Part shown: piece after piece, positions 47,981 through 56,671 of the stretch
Layout: each line of letters opens with the position of its first letter
Numbering within the stretch: position 1 is the stretch's first letter
Virus record (IMG/VR): IMGVR_UViG_3300020470_000868
Location: 1-64,000 of that record
Length of the DNA stretch: 64,000 nucleotides
From: a virus
Reading direction: 5' to 3' (one strand)
Made by a program: the position numbers and the translations under genes
Notes under the pieces: model-generated
Told to the model about the DNA's origin: nothing
Database searches by the model: none
Seen by the model: the letters and a program-made list of their open reading frames with translations, nothing else

Positions 47981-50764
47981 TTAGTTAGTTACTTCAGAGA
48001 AACTAGAACCAGTTCTAGTTGCAGTGAAGGTTAATGTAATGTAGTTAATAGAGCGTGTTGGTTTCACGAATATCTCCGCGAAGAACTCTCCTCTATCTAT
48101 AGCCTCAGGTGGGTTATTGCTCGTATCGCAAACGACCAAGAAATCAACGATTCCGCGACGAGATTGTATGGAACGCAAGAATGGTTCTACAATGTTCTTG
48201 AATGAAGAACGTGTAAACTCATCATTGAGTTCAAATAGTTGTGTTTTCGCTGCGTCTGAGATTGCATCTTCTAGTACCAAGAACAAGCGACGAACGTTAA
48301 TTCTATCGAATGCTGATTGATATGAAAGTGCAGTCTTGTCACCGAATAGTACAATACCCTGACCTGGGAATGATACGATTGGGTTGACTCTTGCAGCATA
48401 GAGTTTGTCTCTATGATCTTTTAGAGGAGAGTAAGCAAGTTTGATTGCGTTACGTAACTGTCCTCTGTTAAATCCTGCGGGTGAGAACCACGCTTCTGAA
48501 TTTAATGTTGCACCTAGTACAAGACCTGCAACGTCTGCGTTACAAGGAATGTAACGATATTGATCGTTATACTTGTCATAGATGTATTTGTAGTTGTTAT
48601 CGAATACCGCGTAAGATGTACTACCTAATTGCTCGTACATATCGATAGTCTTGTTCACAATTACATTTGTGTCAGACTGACCAATAATGTCTCCGCGTGA
48701 TGGAGAAACAAATGCGATACAATCTTTACGAGTTGCAGCAATGTCAATGATCTTCTGTGCTTTAGCAACAGTATCATTAGTGCTTGCCATTGATGGACCC
48801 ATTAAGATGTAATCTACATCAACTGTTTCCTTATCACCTACGAGGTCATAACCTCCAAGGATGTCAGAACGAGCAACTGTATATCCGTCAACACCACCTT
48901 GTAGTGTGTACTTAACAGTTGATCCGTTAGTTGTACCAATGATTTCGCGACCTAAATTTGTTTCTTTAGTCTTAAGAGGTGTTCCGTATTTGATAAGATC
49001 GAATGAACGAGACACACCTGATAAACCAAATCCACCATTAGCAGCACCGTCAACATCCATTATAGATGATCCTTCGTGACTACCCCAGTAAATGTATGCT
49101 GAGTTTGCTTTAATAACGTCTTTGTAGTATAGTGTTTCGCCCTGTACACCTTTAGCATCTGTGGACTTAGAAACAAATAGGAATTTCTCAAGAAGTGATC
49201 CAGGAGTTCCTGTTAGTTTTCCGTCTCCATCAAGTACAAGGATGTGCATCTGGTCGTTGTCACCACCACGATCTGAAACCCAAGGAGAAGTTGTAGGACG
49301 TGGAGCAATGTTGATCCATTTTTGCTCACCACCATAGTAACGCTCTTCGTAATCTGAACGTACACTTAAGATTTGAATACCACCACCAGAAGTGTTGTCA
49401 TCATCTATTGTGTAGTTTGCTGCAAAGTTTTCTGAACCTGCTGCGTTTACAACACGTAATTGACGCTCAACACTTTGTACTGTTGCTTTGTCACCAGTTC
49501 TGTTACCACCTGATGCTGCATCCCATAGTGCAATAACGTCACCTATTTGTAAGAAGTCAGATGACTGGGCGTAGTCTACGCTAAGTTCAATCTTTCTTGT
49601 TACAGGATCGTATGCTACAACTTGACCAAGAACGTCAACGGATGATCCTGTAGAACTCTCTGCTCTCCAGTATTCATCTTTTTTGAAGTCACCATTGATT
49701 GTAGTTGCATCAAATGTTACGACCATTGTGTAGGAAAATACTTTTGCCTGTGAGTTTCCTAAGTTGTAAACTACATTAGTTGAGTTTGTAATTATATCTG
49801 AAAAGTCCCACTCAGCAGATGTTGGTTCTGCAAGTGATAAGATTTGATCTGGACCTGCATCTGTCATTACAACTCTTATAGAGTTACCATAGATTCCAGG
49901 GAATCTTGAACCCCACTTCCAAGCATTAGCAGCAGTTTCAACAGTTGTTTCATACTGCTCAATGTTTTTGATAAGAGGTGCAGTAACACCAGTTGTTGTT
50001 ACTTCGTTGATAGATGTCTTACCGACTGTAACTGTTAGACGACTAATAGCAACACCGTCTGTATGAGATGCAGCGGTTGTGCTTAGTTCTCCACGTGTTA
50101 CTGTTATGTTGTTTCCAACGATTGCAGATGCACGTACTATCTCATCTTCAATCTTTAAGTAGTCATTTAACTGTACGCCAAGAGTACCTGCGTCAGAAAC
50201 AGTAATTGTTGTATCAGCAGCACTAAGTGTTCCACCTTCGTTTATAGTGGTTGAAGTTCCTGCTGCTTCAATTAATGTGACCGCAGATCCCGCAGCGTGT
50301 GAAGTAGCAGCAGATGCTAACTGTCCACGTAGAACTGTAAGGTCATTACTGTTAACAGCAGTTACTTGTAGAATTTCAGCGTCGATTAATATGAAATCGT
50401 TCTGAGCAAAGTCTGTACTGTTTTGAACTGTAAGAGTTGTGTCTGAACCAGAAAATACAGTCTGAGTTGTTTGTGCTGTATCTATTGCGTTTTTAAGTGC
50501 ACTTGCTTCTGCTCTAATAACTTTTAATGTACCGCCATAGAGTAGGAACTGTGATGCACTAAACCAGTATTCGTAGTTATAATCATTAGGTCTACCAAAG
50601 ATAGAAAGTAATTCTTTCTCGCTTGTAATGTCAACAATCTTGTTAACAGGACCCTTTTCAAAGGAACCAACAATCACTGCCACATTATCTAAAGTTGCAT
50701 TTGCAACTGTTGTCAGATCCTTCTCAAGTACAACGACCCCTGGTGAAAGTTGGGTGGATGCCAT
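47981..50764 (-). CDS. 18: Contractile tail sheath protein, T4 gp18-like
   Basis: 927 residues, much longer than T4 gp18 (659). The N-terminus (LSPGVVVLEKDLTTVANATL; VIVGSFEKGPVNKIVDITSE) and C-terminus (VNPIVSFPGQGIVLFGDKTA; FDRINVRRLFLVLEDAISDA; AEIFVKPTRSINYITLTFTA) are typical sheath domains. Inserted between residues 90 and 250 are two repeats of an IEDEIVRA/TVLRGQL-type beta module. AAGGAG lies nine bases before the ATG, and AATAAATA 42 bases upstream. Confidence 0.96.
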   Translation of the reverse strand: MASTQLSPGVVVLEKDLTTVANATLDNVAVIVGSFEKGPVNKIVDITSEKELLSIFGRPNDYNYEYWFSASQFLLYGGTLKVIRAEASALKNAIDTAQTTQTVFSGSDTTLTVQNSTDFAQNDFILIDAEILQVTAVNSNDLTVLRGQLASAATSHAAGSAVTLIEAAGTSTTINEGGTLSAADTTITVSDAGTLGVQLNDYLKIEDEIVRASAIVGNNITVTRGELSTTAASHTDGVAISRLTVTVGKTSINEVTTTGVTAPLIKNIEQYETTVETAANAWKWGSRFPGIYGNSIRVVMTDAGPDQILSLAEPTSAEWDFSDIITNSTNVVYNLGNSQAKVFSYTMVVTFDATTINGDFKKDEYWRAESSTGSSVDVLGQVVAYDPVTRKIELSVDYAQSSDFLQIGDVIALWDAASGGNRTGDKATVQSVERQLRVVNAAGSENFAANYTIDDDNTSGGGIQILSVRSDYEERYYGGEQKWINIAPRPTTSPWVSDRGGDNDQMHILVLDGDGKLTGTPGSLLEKFLFVSKSTDAKGVQGETLYYKDVIKANSAYIYWGSHEGSSIMDVDGAANGGFGLSGVSRSFDLIKYGTPLKTKETNLGREIIGTTNGSTVKYTLQGGVDGYTVARSDILGGYDLVGDKETVDVDYILMGPSMASTNDTVAKAQKIIDIAATRKDCIAFVSPSRGDIIGQSDTNVIVNKTIDMYEQLGSTSYAVFDNNYKYIYDKYNDQYRYIPCNADVAGLVLGATLNSEAWFSPAGFNRGQLRNAIKLAYSPLKDHRDKLYAARVNPIVSFPGQGIVLFGDKTALSYQSAFDRINVRRLFLVLEDAISDAAKTQLFELNDEFTRSSFKNIVEPFLRSIQSRRGIVDFLVVCDTSNNPPEAIDRGEFFAEIFVKPTRSINYITLTFTATRTGSSFSEVTN

Positions 50765-50806
50765 TGTTTAATTCTCCTTGAAAAATGCTTCCAATTTTAC
50801 TAGAAT

Positions 50807-50814
50807 TATTTATT
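50807..50814 (-). promoter_or_regulatory. Candidate late promoter motif (AATAAATA)
   Basis: AATAAATA, one base from TATAAATA, lies 42 bases before the gp18 ATG in an otherwise AT-rich gap. Confidence 0.6.
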
Positions 50815-50854
50815 AATACCGATCTTTCTGATGGGGAAACAAAACGTGAACTGT

Positions 50855-51085
50855 TTACCAGTCAGGATAGTCACACCATTTACGACTCTTTTTATTTCTT
50901 CTACGTACTTGAACACGCTTCTTAGTACATTCTTTACACTCATACGCAAATGCAGATGGATAGTTACCTCTATCCTTTCTAGTTTTGTAAAAATCTGATA
51001 ATAAATTTTTTGTGACAAGACATTTACGACACCTTCTATCTTCTAATAACAGGTGTTCTAATTCTAACTCGTCCTCTAGGTTCAT
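50855..51085 (-). CDS. Small basic zinc-finger protein
   Basis: 76 residues. C19-R-K-C22 and C50-K-E-C53 (within RRCRKCLVTKN and YECKECTKKRVQVRRRNKKS) form the two-pair zinc finger usual in phage proteins (C-x2-C, then FY, then C-x2-C, basic). Such fingers often precede HNH nucleases, but no HNH motif follows here; the protein ends in a basic run and SRKWCDYPDW. Its ATG overlaps the terminase stop as ATGA. DNA binding is likely. Confidence 0.72.
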   Translation of the reverse strand: MNLEDELELEHLLLEDRRCRKCLVTKNLLSDFYKTRKDRGNYPSAFAYECKECTKKRVQVRRRNKKSRKWCDYPDW

Positions 51086-52731
51086 CTATATTCCCACATA
51101 TAGGTTCTTTCACCATAAGGATCAGAGTTCCAGACGTTACCATCTTCATCAATAAATGTTGTATCTTCTATACCATTATCAACAAAACCAAATGGTGCCA
51201 TATCTGCTTCTATTGCTTCTCTTTGTTCTTCATACATCTTTACACGAACATCATTATCGTGTATCTCTTTGAAATATGGTTGCACTGCTAACCAAGCAAA
51301 GATAACTAAACACATAGCAAGGTCATCATTACATCCTTCTTCTGCTTGCCACGACTGTCCTTTCTGAATAAACGTAGTTAGTTCTGAGATAATATCATAA
51401 TCACATAGAGTCATCTTATCATCTTCTATTAATTGTTTTAAGTTAGAACAACCAACTTTCTTTACAGCACTAGACATCTTTACACCAAGTTGTACTTTAC
51501 CACCAGAGAATCCTTGTCCTATAACTTGTCCTGCTCTACCACGCATAGCAGACATTAATAGATTGTCATACTCAAGATCATACTGTATGATGTCTGCTAC
51601 CTGTGCACCAACGTCATTTACTTCTACTAATACAAAAGCGTGGTTGTATGCACTTGCAGTCTTGACTATAATATCTGGGAATAAAAGGGGTTTAACTGTA
51701 TTACTTCTATATTTTGCTACTAATTTATACGGAGGTTCTGTAGTATCAAATATACAAAATGCACTATAGTCACCATCTACTCCGCGTGCTACGTCTACAG
51801 TCATTGTATAAGTGTGTCCGTCAATCGGATCTTCATAAACATCCAGTCCTACACTGGAGTGTAGAGGATCTTCATAAACCATCAATCTTAATTTACTTGC
51901 GGAAATTAGTGTATCTACAGATCCTAGAAACTCACATTCAAACTCAACTCTGAACTGTGCTTCTGATGTGTTTGCTATAGTTTGCTCTTTCCACTTCTGA
52001 TCTCTACCTGGAACCTGTGACCAGTGCACTTCTGTATTAACATATTCATTCTTATTTCTTTCTGCATCGTGCCATATCTTATAATACATATTCATCCCGT
52101 GTGGGGTAGATATGATAATAACTTTTGTAGATTTACCAGATGAGATAGTAGGATAAACAGAAGCAAAGAACTGTTCAGCAATATTATTTGGAACGAACGC
52201 AAACTCATCAAGGAAGATAATATTAAAGGACATCCCACGAACAGCAGAAGCAGAAGTAGATGAAGCAAGGAGACGAGATCCGTTCTCCAATTCGACTGAC
52301 CCCTTGTTCCAACCAACAATACCTTGCTGCATCCATTTAGGAAGGTTCTCATAAGATAACTGTAAGCGTCCCAACATTTCTCTAGCAGTTGGGGCTTTGT
52401 TTGCGAGGATTGCGACATTGACGTTATCGTTAAAAATTACATACCATAATAGATATGATGTTACAATAGTTGACTTACCAGACTGTCTAGGTAATTTAGC
52501 AATATTAAATCTATTCTCGTGAAAACTTTTTACCATCTCCTCTTGGAAATCGTACATATTAAAAGGTATAACACCTTCATCAAGAGATACGATCCTAATA
52601 TAATTACGAATAAAATATGCAGGATCTCTACTACATTTAACAAACTCTCTTACCTGTTCTGGTGAGAAGTTAGTTGCAACGTTTGCTTTCTTAAGATTGG
52701 GGTTGCCTAAGTATATCTGATTTTCTGCCAT
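51082..52731 (-). CDS. 17: Terminase large subunit, T4 gp17-like
   Basis: 549 residues (T4 gp17 is 610). ATPase motifs: FNIAKLPRQSGKSTIVTSYL (Walker A near 81-87), FNIIFLDEFAFVPNN (Walker B near 170) and IIISTPHGM (motif III). The RNase H-like nuclease includes TMTVDVARGVDGDYSAFCIF with its first Asp, VLVEVNDVG and CNDDLAMCLVIFAW. It cuts concatemers and drives DNA packaging through gp20. Its ATG overlaps the pcyA stop as TAATG. Confidence 0.97.
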   Translation of the reverse strand: MAENQIYLGNPNLKKANVATNFSPEQVREFVKCSRDPAYFIRNYIRIVSLDEGVIPFNMYDFQEEMVKSFHENRFNIAKLPRQSGKSTIVTSYLLWYVIFNDNVNVAILANKAPTAREMLGRLQLSYENLPKWMQQGIVGWNKGSVELENGSRLLASSTSASAVRGMSFNIIFLDEFAFVPNNIAEQFFASVYPTISSGKSTKVIIISTPHGMNMYYKIWHDAERNKNEYVNTEVHWSQVPGRDQKWKEQTIANTSEAQFRVEFECEFLGSVDTLISASKLRLMVYEDPLHSSVGLDVYEDPIDGHTYTMTVDVARGVDGDYSAFCIFDTTEPPYKLVAKYRSNTVKPLLFPDIIVKTASAYNHAFVLVEVNDVGAQVADIIQYDLEYDNLLMSAMRGRAGQVIGQGFSGGKVQLGVKMSSAVKKVGCSNLKQLIEDDKMTLCDYDIISELTTFIQKGQSWQAEEGCNDDLAMCLVIFAWLAVQPYFKEIHDNDVRVKMYEEQREAIEADMAPFGFVDNGIEDTTFIDEDGNVWNSDPYGERTYMWEYR

Positions 52732-53420
52732 TAATCTTTACTCCAAGGTTTGTCAAATAAGACATTGTTTATGTATTTATCTGCCCAGAGGGGATCAAAC
52801 CACTGTGACAATACTGCTTTAGTTTTTTGATTTTTTCTTTGAGACACACAGTACCAACACTGATCATCTAATCTTTTCATTATTGGTATAAAAGGAGAAT
52901 GTGGATCTTTCTTAGCGTGTCTCACAGCATTACAATATATTAGTAAATATTTCTGAACTACAGTATAGAAATCATCTCTTGCTTTTTGATCTTTCAATCT
53001 AGCAAATTTACAATGGTTCGAGAATATATCCTCTGCCCATATAGGAAGAGGTCTCTTGTCTTTAAATTTATATTTTTCACTAACTACTGATAACTGAGGA
53101 TTGAGATCCACCCCGTGTACAGGAGACACATCAACAATAGCAGCAGTAATAGTTGAAGTTGTTTGGATAATGTCACAACCAAAAATAGGTAAACGATATT
53201 CTGGATCTGGATAAAGAACACAGTGGATGATCTCTATCTTGTCAGTATTCGCTCTTTCAATATGTAATTTTCTGAGTCCTTTGCACTTCCACATCTCATT
53301 GTGTATAGTCACTTTCTCGTGCTCTATAACACTATGATCCGATTCCATAACCTCAAGGTCAGGCAAATCACTAATGTTCCTGCGAATAAGATCCGCTAAC
53401 TCATCACAAAGATTTGTCAC
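52731..53420 (-). CDS. pcyA: Phycocyanobilin:ferredoxin oxidoreductase (PcyA)
   Basis: 229 residues. LRKLHIERANTDKIEIIHCV, LYPDPEYRLPIFGCDIIQTT, ITAAIVDVSPVHG and QCWYCVSQRKNQKTKAVLSQ identify a ferredoxin-dependent bilin reductase of the PcyA branch rather than PebS. E55, H66 and D83 are at positions suited to the catalytic Glu/His/Asp of PcyA. It reduces biliverdin IXa to phycocyanobilin, the phycobilisome pigment, as a cyanophage auxiliary metabolic gene. GTG start at 53420. No heme oxygenase is in the window, so biliverdin is probably supplied by the host. Confidence 0.9.
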   Translation of the reverse strand: MTNLCDELADLIRRNISDLPDLEVMESDHSVIEHEKVTIHNEMWKCKGLRKLHIERANTDKIEIIHCVLYPDPEYRLPIFGCDIIQTTSTITAAIVDVSPVHGVDLNPQLSVVSEKYKFKDKRPLPIWAEDIFSNHCKFARLKDQKARDDFYTVVQKYLLIYCNAVRHAKKDPHSPFIPIMKRLDDQCWYCVSQRKNQKTKAVLSQWFDPLWADKYINNVLFDKPWSKD

Positions 53421-53422
53421 AG

Positions 53423-53887
53423 TTAACCTGCTACAAGTGTACCATATGAACGACGAATTTCGCGTAGTTCCTCAAAGTCTTTTTTCTTTGTACCACCATC
53501 ATAAGACCACGCATATCCTTCGGTTATCATTTGCTCGTTGAGAGATACATCTTCATCACCAACATATAACCAACCAAGCAAACGACCATACTTACCCATC
53601 CCTCCCTTGAGTTCAGTTCGTATAGTAAGTTCAGACTCTCCATCAATAGCACCCTCCAATTTTTCTTTTATCCAATTAGTAGCATCTATACCTAATGCTT
53701 TCTCTTCCAAGTCACGGGTGCGTTTCTCAGGAGTATCGACTCCTGCTACTCTCACCCTTTCTTTTTTGTATAGATCAAAACCTAGATCGATAGTAACATC
53801 AATAGTGTCACCATCAACTACTCTGTTTATCTCCGTCACTCGGAAGTTGTAGCAACTCTTCCTGCTTGGTGGAACCATTGCTCCCAT
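53423..53887 (-). CDS. Thermonuclease (SNase-like) family protein
   Basis: 154 residues. NRVVDGDTIDVTIDLGF holds the metal-binding Asp, KERVRVAGVDTPEKR supplies the Arg and Glu of the active site (near R46 and E54), and GKYGRLLGWLYVGDE the second Arg. This is the complete micrococcal-nuclease core without a secretion signal, so it acts in the cell. It may help degrade host DNA or RNA. The ATG at 53887 has GGAG seven bases upstream inside the overlapping small membrane gene. Confidence 0.9.
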   Translation of the reverse strand: MGAMVPPSRKSCYNFRVTEINRVVDGDTIDVTIDLGFDLYKKERVRVAGVDTPEKRTRDLEEKALGIDATNWIKEKLEGAIDGESELTIRTELKGGMGKYGRLLGWLYVGDEDVSLNEQMITEGYAWSYDGGTKKKDFEELREIRRSYGTLVAG

Positions 53888-53987
53888 CGTTCATCTCCAT
53901 ATATGCAGTCCTTAGTATATAGACGATATACCAAGTAACTATTACAACAAGTATTGCAATCATAATAACAACACCCCAGACAACCAT
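53814..53987 (-). CDS. Small single-span membrane protein
   Basis: 57 residues. MVVWGVVIMIAILVVIVTWY is a clean N-terminal membrane span, followed by YIVYILRTAYMEMNDGSN and an acidic Gln/Ser-rich tail. The ATG at 53987 overlaps the oxygenase stop as TAATG, and its end runs 74 bases into the nuclease gene in another frame. Its hydrophobic profile and coupled start argue that it is real. Function unknown. Confidence 0.62.
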   Translation of the reverse strand: MVVWGVVIMIAILVVIVTWYIVYILRTAYMEMNDGSNGSTKQEELLQLPSDGDKQSS

Positions 53988-54604
53988 TAGTTCTTATTGT
54001 GTACTATTGTATGGTTTCCATACCACTGTCCGTGTAATGGAAAGTCTCCTGTTTTATTTACCTTTACATTAAATCCTATTGAATATTTTTGATCTCTTGA
54101 ATAGTTCTGTGTAGTAGAATGTTCCAACCAAGATGGAAATAATATCAAAGTATCAGGGAATGTTTCTACTGCCATCTCTTGATAAGTAGCAAAACAACTC
54201 ATTCTTGCTTGTACAAGTGGACTATGAAAATTAATTAATCCTTGTTCTGGACTTGTCTTATGATAATAACATCCTGACAACTCAAATCCTGGGTGCATAT
54301 GTTGATTCTGATTAGCACCTGTTGGGTATATATTTAACCAAGACTCAGGTATATTCCAATTATCGTGACCAACATATTTAATAACACACTCTGCAATATA
54401 TGATTCTAAGTTTGGCATTTCATACGCACGAAAAAAATCCCTCCAATGATCTTGCTTGGAAGGATCATCACCGAAGTGAAGAATTAATTGTTCTTTCTCT
54501 TGTACATCACTAATAACTTTTTCAAGTTCATCCCTTATCTCAGAGTCATCGTGTCTGAATCTTAGAACTGTGGATGGAAATAAATCAATAACGTCAGGTT
54601 GCAT
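53987..54604 (-). CDS. 2OG-Fe(II) oxygenase superfamily protein (HxH type)
   Basis: 205 residues. ANQNQHMHPGFELSGCYYH carries the iron-binding histidines, GLINFHSPL follows, and LILFPSWLEHSTTQNYSRDQ gives the distal His before KYSIGFN with its Lys/Arg region. It is PF13759-like. It belongs to the accessory block between gp16 and gp17. Substrate unknown. Confidence 0.87.
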   Translation of the reverse strand: MQPDVIDLFPSTVLRFRHDDSEIRDELEKVISDVQEKEQLILHFGDDPSKQDHWRDFFRAYEMPNLESYIAECVIKYVGHDNWNIPESWLNIYPTGANQNQHMHPGFELSGCYYHKTSPEQGLINFHSPLVQARMSCFATYQEMAVETFPDTLILFPSWLEHSTTQNYSRDQKYSIGFNVKVNKTGDFPLHGQWYGNHTIVHNKN

Positions 54605-54626
54605 AATAAAGTTTCTGTTACACTAT

Positions 54627-56525
54627 CTAGGAACTACGACAGTTCCATTTTTTAAGTGCTAATGCTTTACGAGTTGGTCTACCTTTCTCATCTTTCATAG
54701 GTCCTCTCATTCCACCCATTCTTTTGCAAAAATTGTTTTGCCTTTTATCTGCCTTACTACCTGGTTTTGGACTACCTGTTACAGGTGCTTTGAGATCTGA
54801 ACCAGGATTTTCTCTTTCATAAGACTTTCTTCCCTTTTCATTTAACCCACCACTAGGGTTCTTTCCTTCTTTACGTTGCCACGCAGATTCCTTGAAACTC
54901 TTCAAACCACTTTTAAGGTTACTTGCTTTACCTGTTTTAACGTGACCATACTTAGCAAGATCTTTATGTAAGTCTCTATACTGTGCTTTACTATCACCAG
55001 ATCTTTTGTTTGACTGATCCATCCTTTTATTTTTACCAACAGGTTTATAACCACTGCTAGTATATTTCTTTTGATAAAATTCTTCTTTATATGACTGCAC
55101 TCTAGTCTTACCAAGAATGTATTTTGGATCATTCTTCATTGCTTTCTGTGCATCTGCCTCATCATTTTTATTTACATTTATAATTGTCTTTCCACCTTTT
55201 TTAGTTTTAGTATGTGCTATATTACCCATTTCTTCTTTTACTTCTTTTTTCTTCTTAGTTTTCTTAGCAAACGCTGCCATAGGACCTGATGGTTTACCAG
55301 TTCCCTTGTAGAGACCATAAGAAGTTCCTTCACTTTTCATTTTTGATTTTGCTGCTTTGATTCTATCAAGAAATGCTTGTCCACCTTTTTCTTTCCTGAT
55401 CTCATCATCAGTCCTTGGTTTACCCATACTATTATTCTTAGCGTATAACTTACTCTGCATATCATTAGTGCTAGTAAGTCTACCTCTACCATAACTTTCT
55501 TTATACAAATCAATCAATTCATTTCTTGCTTCTCTTTTACTTGGTTTACGATAACGACCAACTTCTGTGACCTTACCATCTTTACCATAGTGTCTACCTT
55601 TTGTTCTATTGACGTGATCTGTCATTGCAGTATCTACCTCTTTAGTGCTTCTAGCATACTGAGTAGACTTATCTCTTAGATTAACTTTCTCTAACTGTAC
55701 TTCTTCTTTTACCTTAATTTTTCTAGGGTATGCTGATGTACTTGAATCTTGTCTCATCGAGCGAGTATCAGTATCTGCAACATAGTTAACTCTATCACTA
55801 ACTTTTTTTCCTAGTTTTTTCTCTGCTCTTTGTATTCCTTTGTCTCTCGCTTTTGCATACTTACCCATCTTGCCACCGTGAACATAATTTTTATCTACCT
55901 TTGCGTGGTAGAGATAGTTCGCAGTAGTTGTCTTACTTAATTCATCAAGATGTTCTACTTCTTCATTTTTCTTACCTACATCCATTATGGCATTCTTACC
56001 ATACTTATCTCTAAGTCTTTGTTTAACATTCTCAACTGCTCTAGCAGTATTCTTCTGCTGCTTTAGCATACGTAATTTTCTTTGAGCATCAGTCTCAGTT
56101 TCTCTTGTATGGTTAGCAGTAGTTGCATCTTTCTTATCTTTAGATGGTTTTACCATTCCCATATCTCTTGCAATATCATATCCCTCTTCTGGAAGATAAC
56201 CTTCACTGTTTATTCCAAGAGCTGCTTTTAATTTTTTACCTGCTGAATATGGATTTTCTTTTGCCTTTCTTTTTTTTGTCTCTGCTTTTATTGATGACAT
56301 CTTCAAAGCATTAGAAATTTTAGCACGCTTACTATTGTACTTTGGTGCTTTACCTCTAAACGTTGAATCAATCGCACGAGCAACTCTCAATCTCTTACTA
56401 ACTGTAGGATCACCATATTCTTTTATGATCTCTTCTTTAGTAACTTTAGATTTTTTCTTTTTGTCTTCACTATGATCGCAACCACAGTGTTCAGTAAAGT
56501 TAGAAAATGATTGAAGATTGTTCAT
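54627..56525 (-). CDS. Large basic virion-type protein with DUF6321-like C-terminus
   Basis: 632 residues, extremely Lys-rich. The N-terminus resembles a phage head-protein start (NLQSFSNFTEHCGCDHSEDK). NEEVEHLDELSKTTTANYLY near residue 188 repeats the EEVEHLDE module of the 611-residue protein at 5.3-7.1 kb. The C-terminal 75 residues (NPGSDLKAPVTGSPKPGSKA, NFCKRMGGMRGPMKDEKGRP, KALALKKWNC) fit the DUF6321 family as I recall it. The basic composition suggests DNA or core contact. Likely a head-internal or core-associated protein, by inference. Confidence 0.78.
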   Translation of the reverse strand: MNNLQSFSNFTEHCGCDHSEDKKKKSKVTKEEIIKEYGDPTVSKRLRVARAIDSTFRGKAPKYNSKRAKISNALKMSSIKAETKKRKAKENPYSAGKKLKAALGINSEGYLPEEGYDIARDMGMVKPSKDKKDATTANHTRETETDAQRKLRMLKQQKNTARAVENVKQRLRDKYGKNAIMDVGKKNEEVEHLDELSKTTTANYLYHAKVDKNYVHGGKMGKYAKARDKGIQRAEKKLGKKVSDRVNYVADTDTRSMRQDSSTSAYPRKIKVKEEVQLEKVNLRDKSTQYARSTKEVDTAMTDHVNRTKGRHYGKDGKVTEVGRYRKPSKREARNELIDLYKESYGRGRLTSTNDMQSKLYAKNNSMGKPRTDDEIRKEKGGQAFLDRIKAAKSKMKSEGTSYGLYKGTGKPSGPMAAFAKKTKKKKEVKEEMGNIAHTKTKKGGKTIINVNKNDEADAQKAMKNDPKYILGKTRVQSYKEEFYQKKYTSSGYKPVGKNKRMDQSNKRSGDSKAQYRDLHKDLAKYGHVKTGKASNLKSGLKSFKESAWQRKEGKNPSGGLNEKGRKSYERENPGSDLKAPVTGSPKPGSKADKRQNNFCKRMGGMRGPMKDEKGRPTRKALALKKWNCRSS

Positions 56526-56668
56526 TATGCTACTTGATTATTAGATGGGTGTCTAGGACAATTTTTTTCGTGTTTTTCAATCCACGTTTTAGGTCTCCAA
56601 TGTCCTTTAGGAGACTTCAATCCACAATATGCACATACCCATTGACCATTAATATCTTGTATCGCCAC
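56525..56668 (-). CDS. Small zinc-finger protein, GTG start
   Basis: 47 residues, missed by length cut-offs. It begins at GTG 56668 with GGAGG seven bases upstream and ends at 56525, overlapping the next ATG as TAATG. C12-A-Y-C15 and H33-x3-C37 (GQWVCAYCGLKSPKGHWRPK; WIEKHEKNCPRH) make a C2HC zinc finger. Function unknown. Confidence 0.72.
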   Translation of the reverse strand: MAIQDINGQWVCAYCGLKSPKGHWRPKTWIEKHEKNCPRHPSNNQVA

Positions 56669-56671
56669 GGA

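Noticed and set aside
50806-51018. 70-residue minus-strand frame
   Set aside because: Overlaps the zinc-finger gene in another frame, lacks a start signal and conserved pattern.
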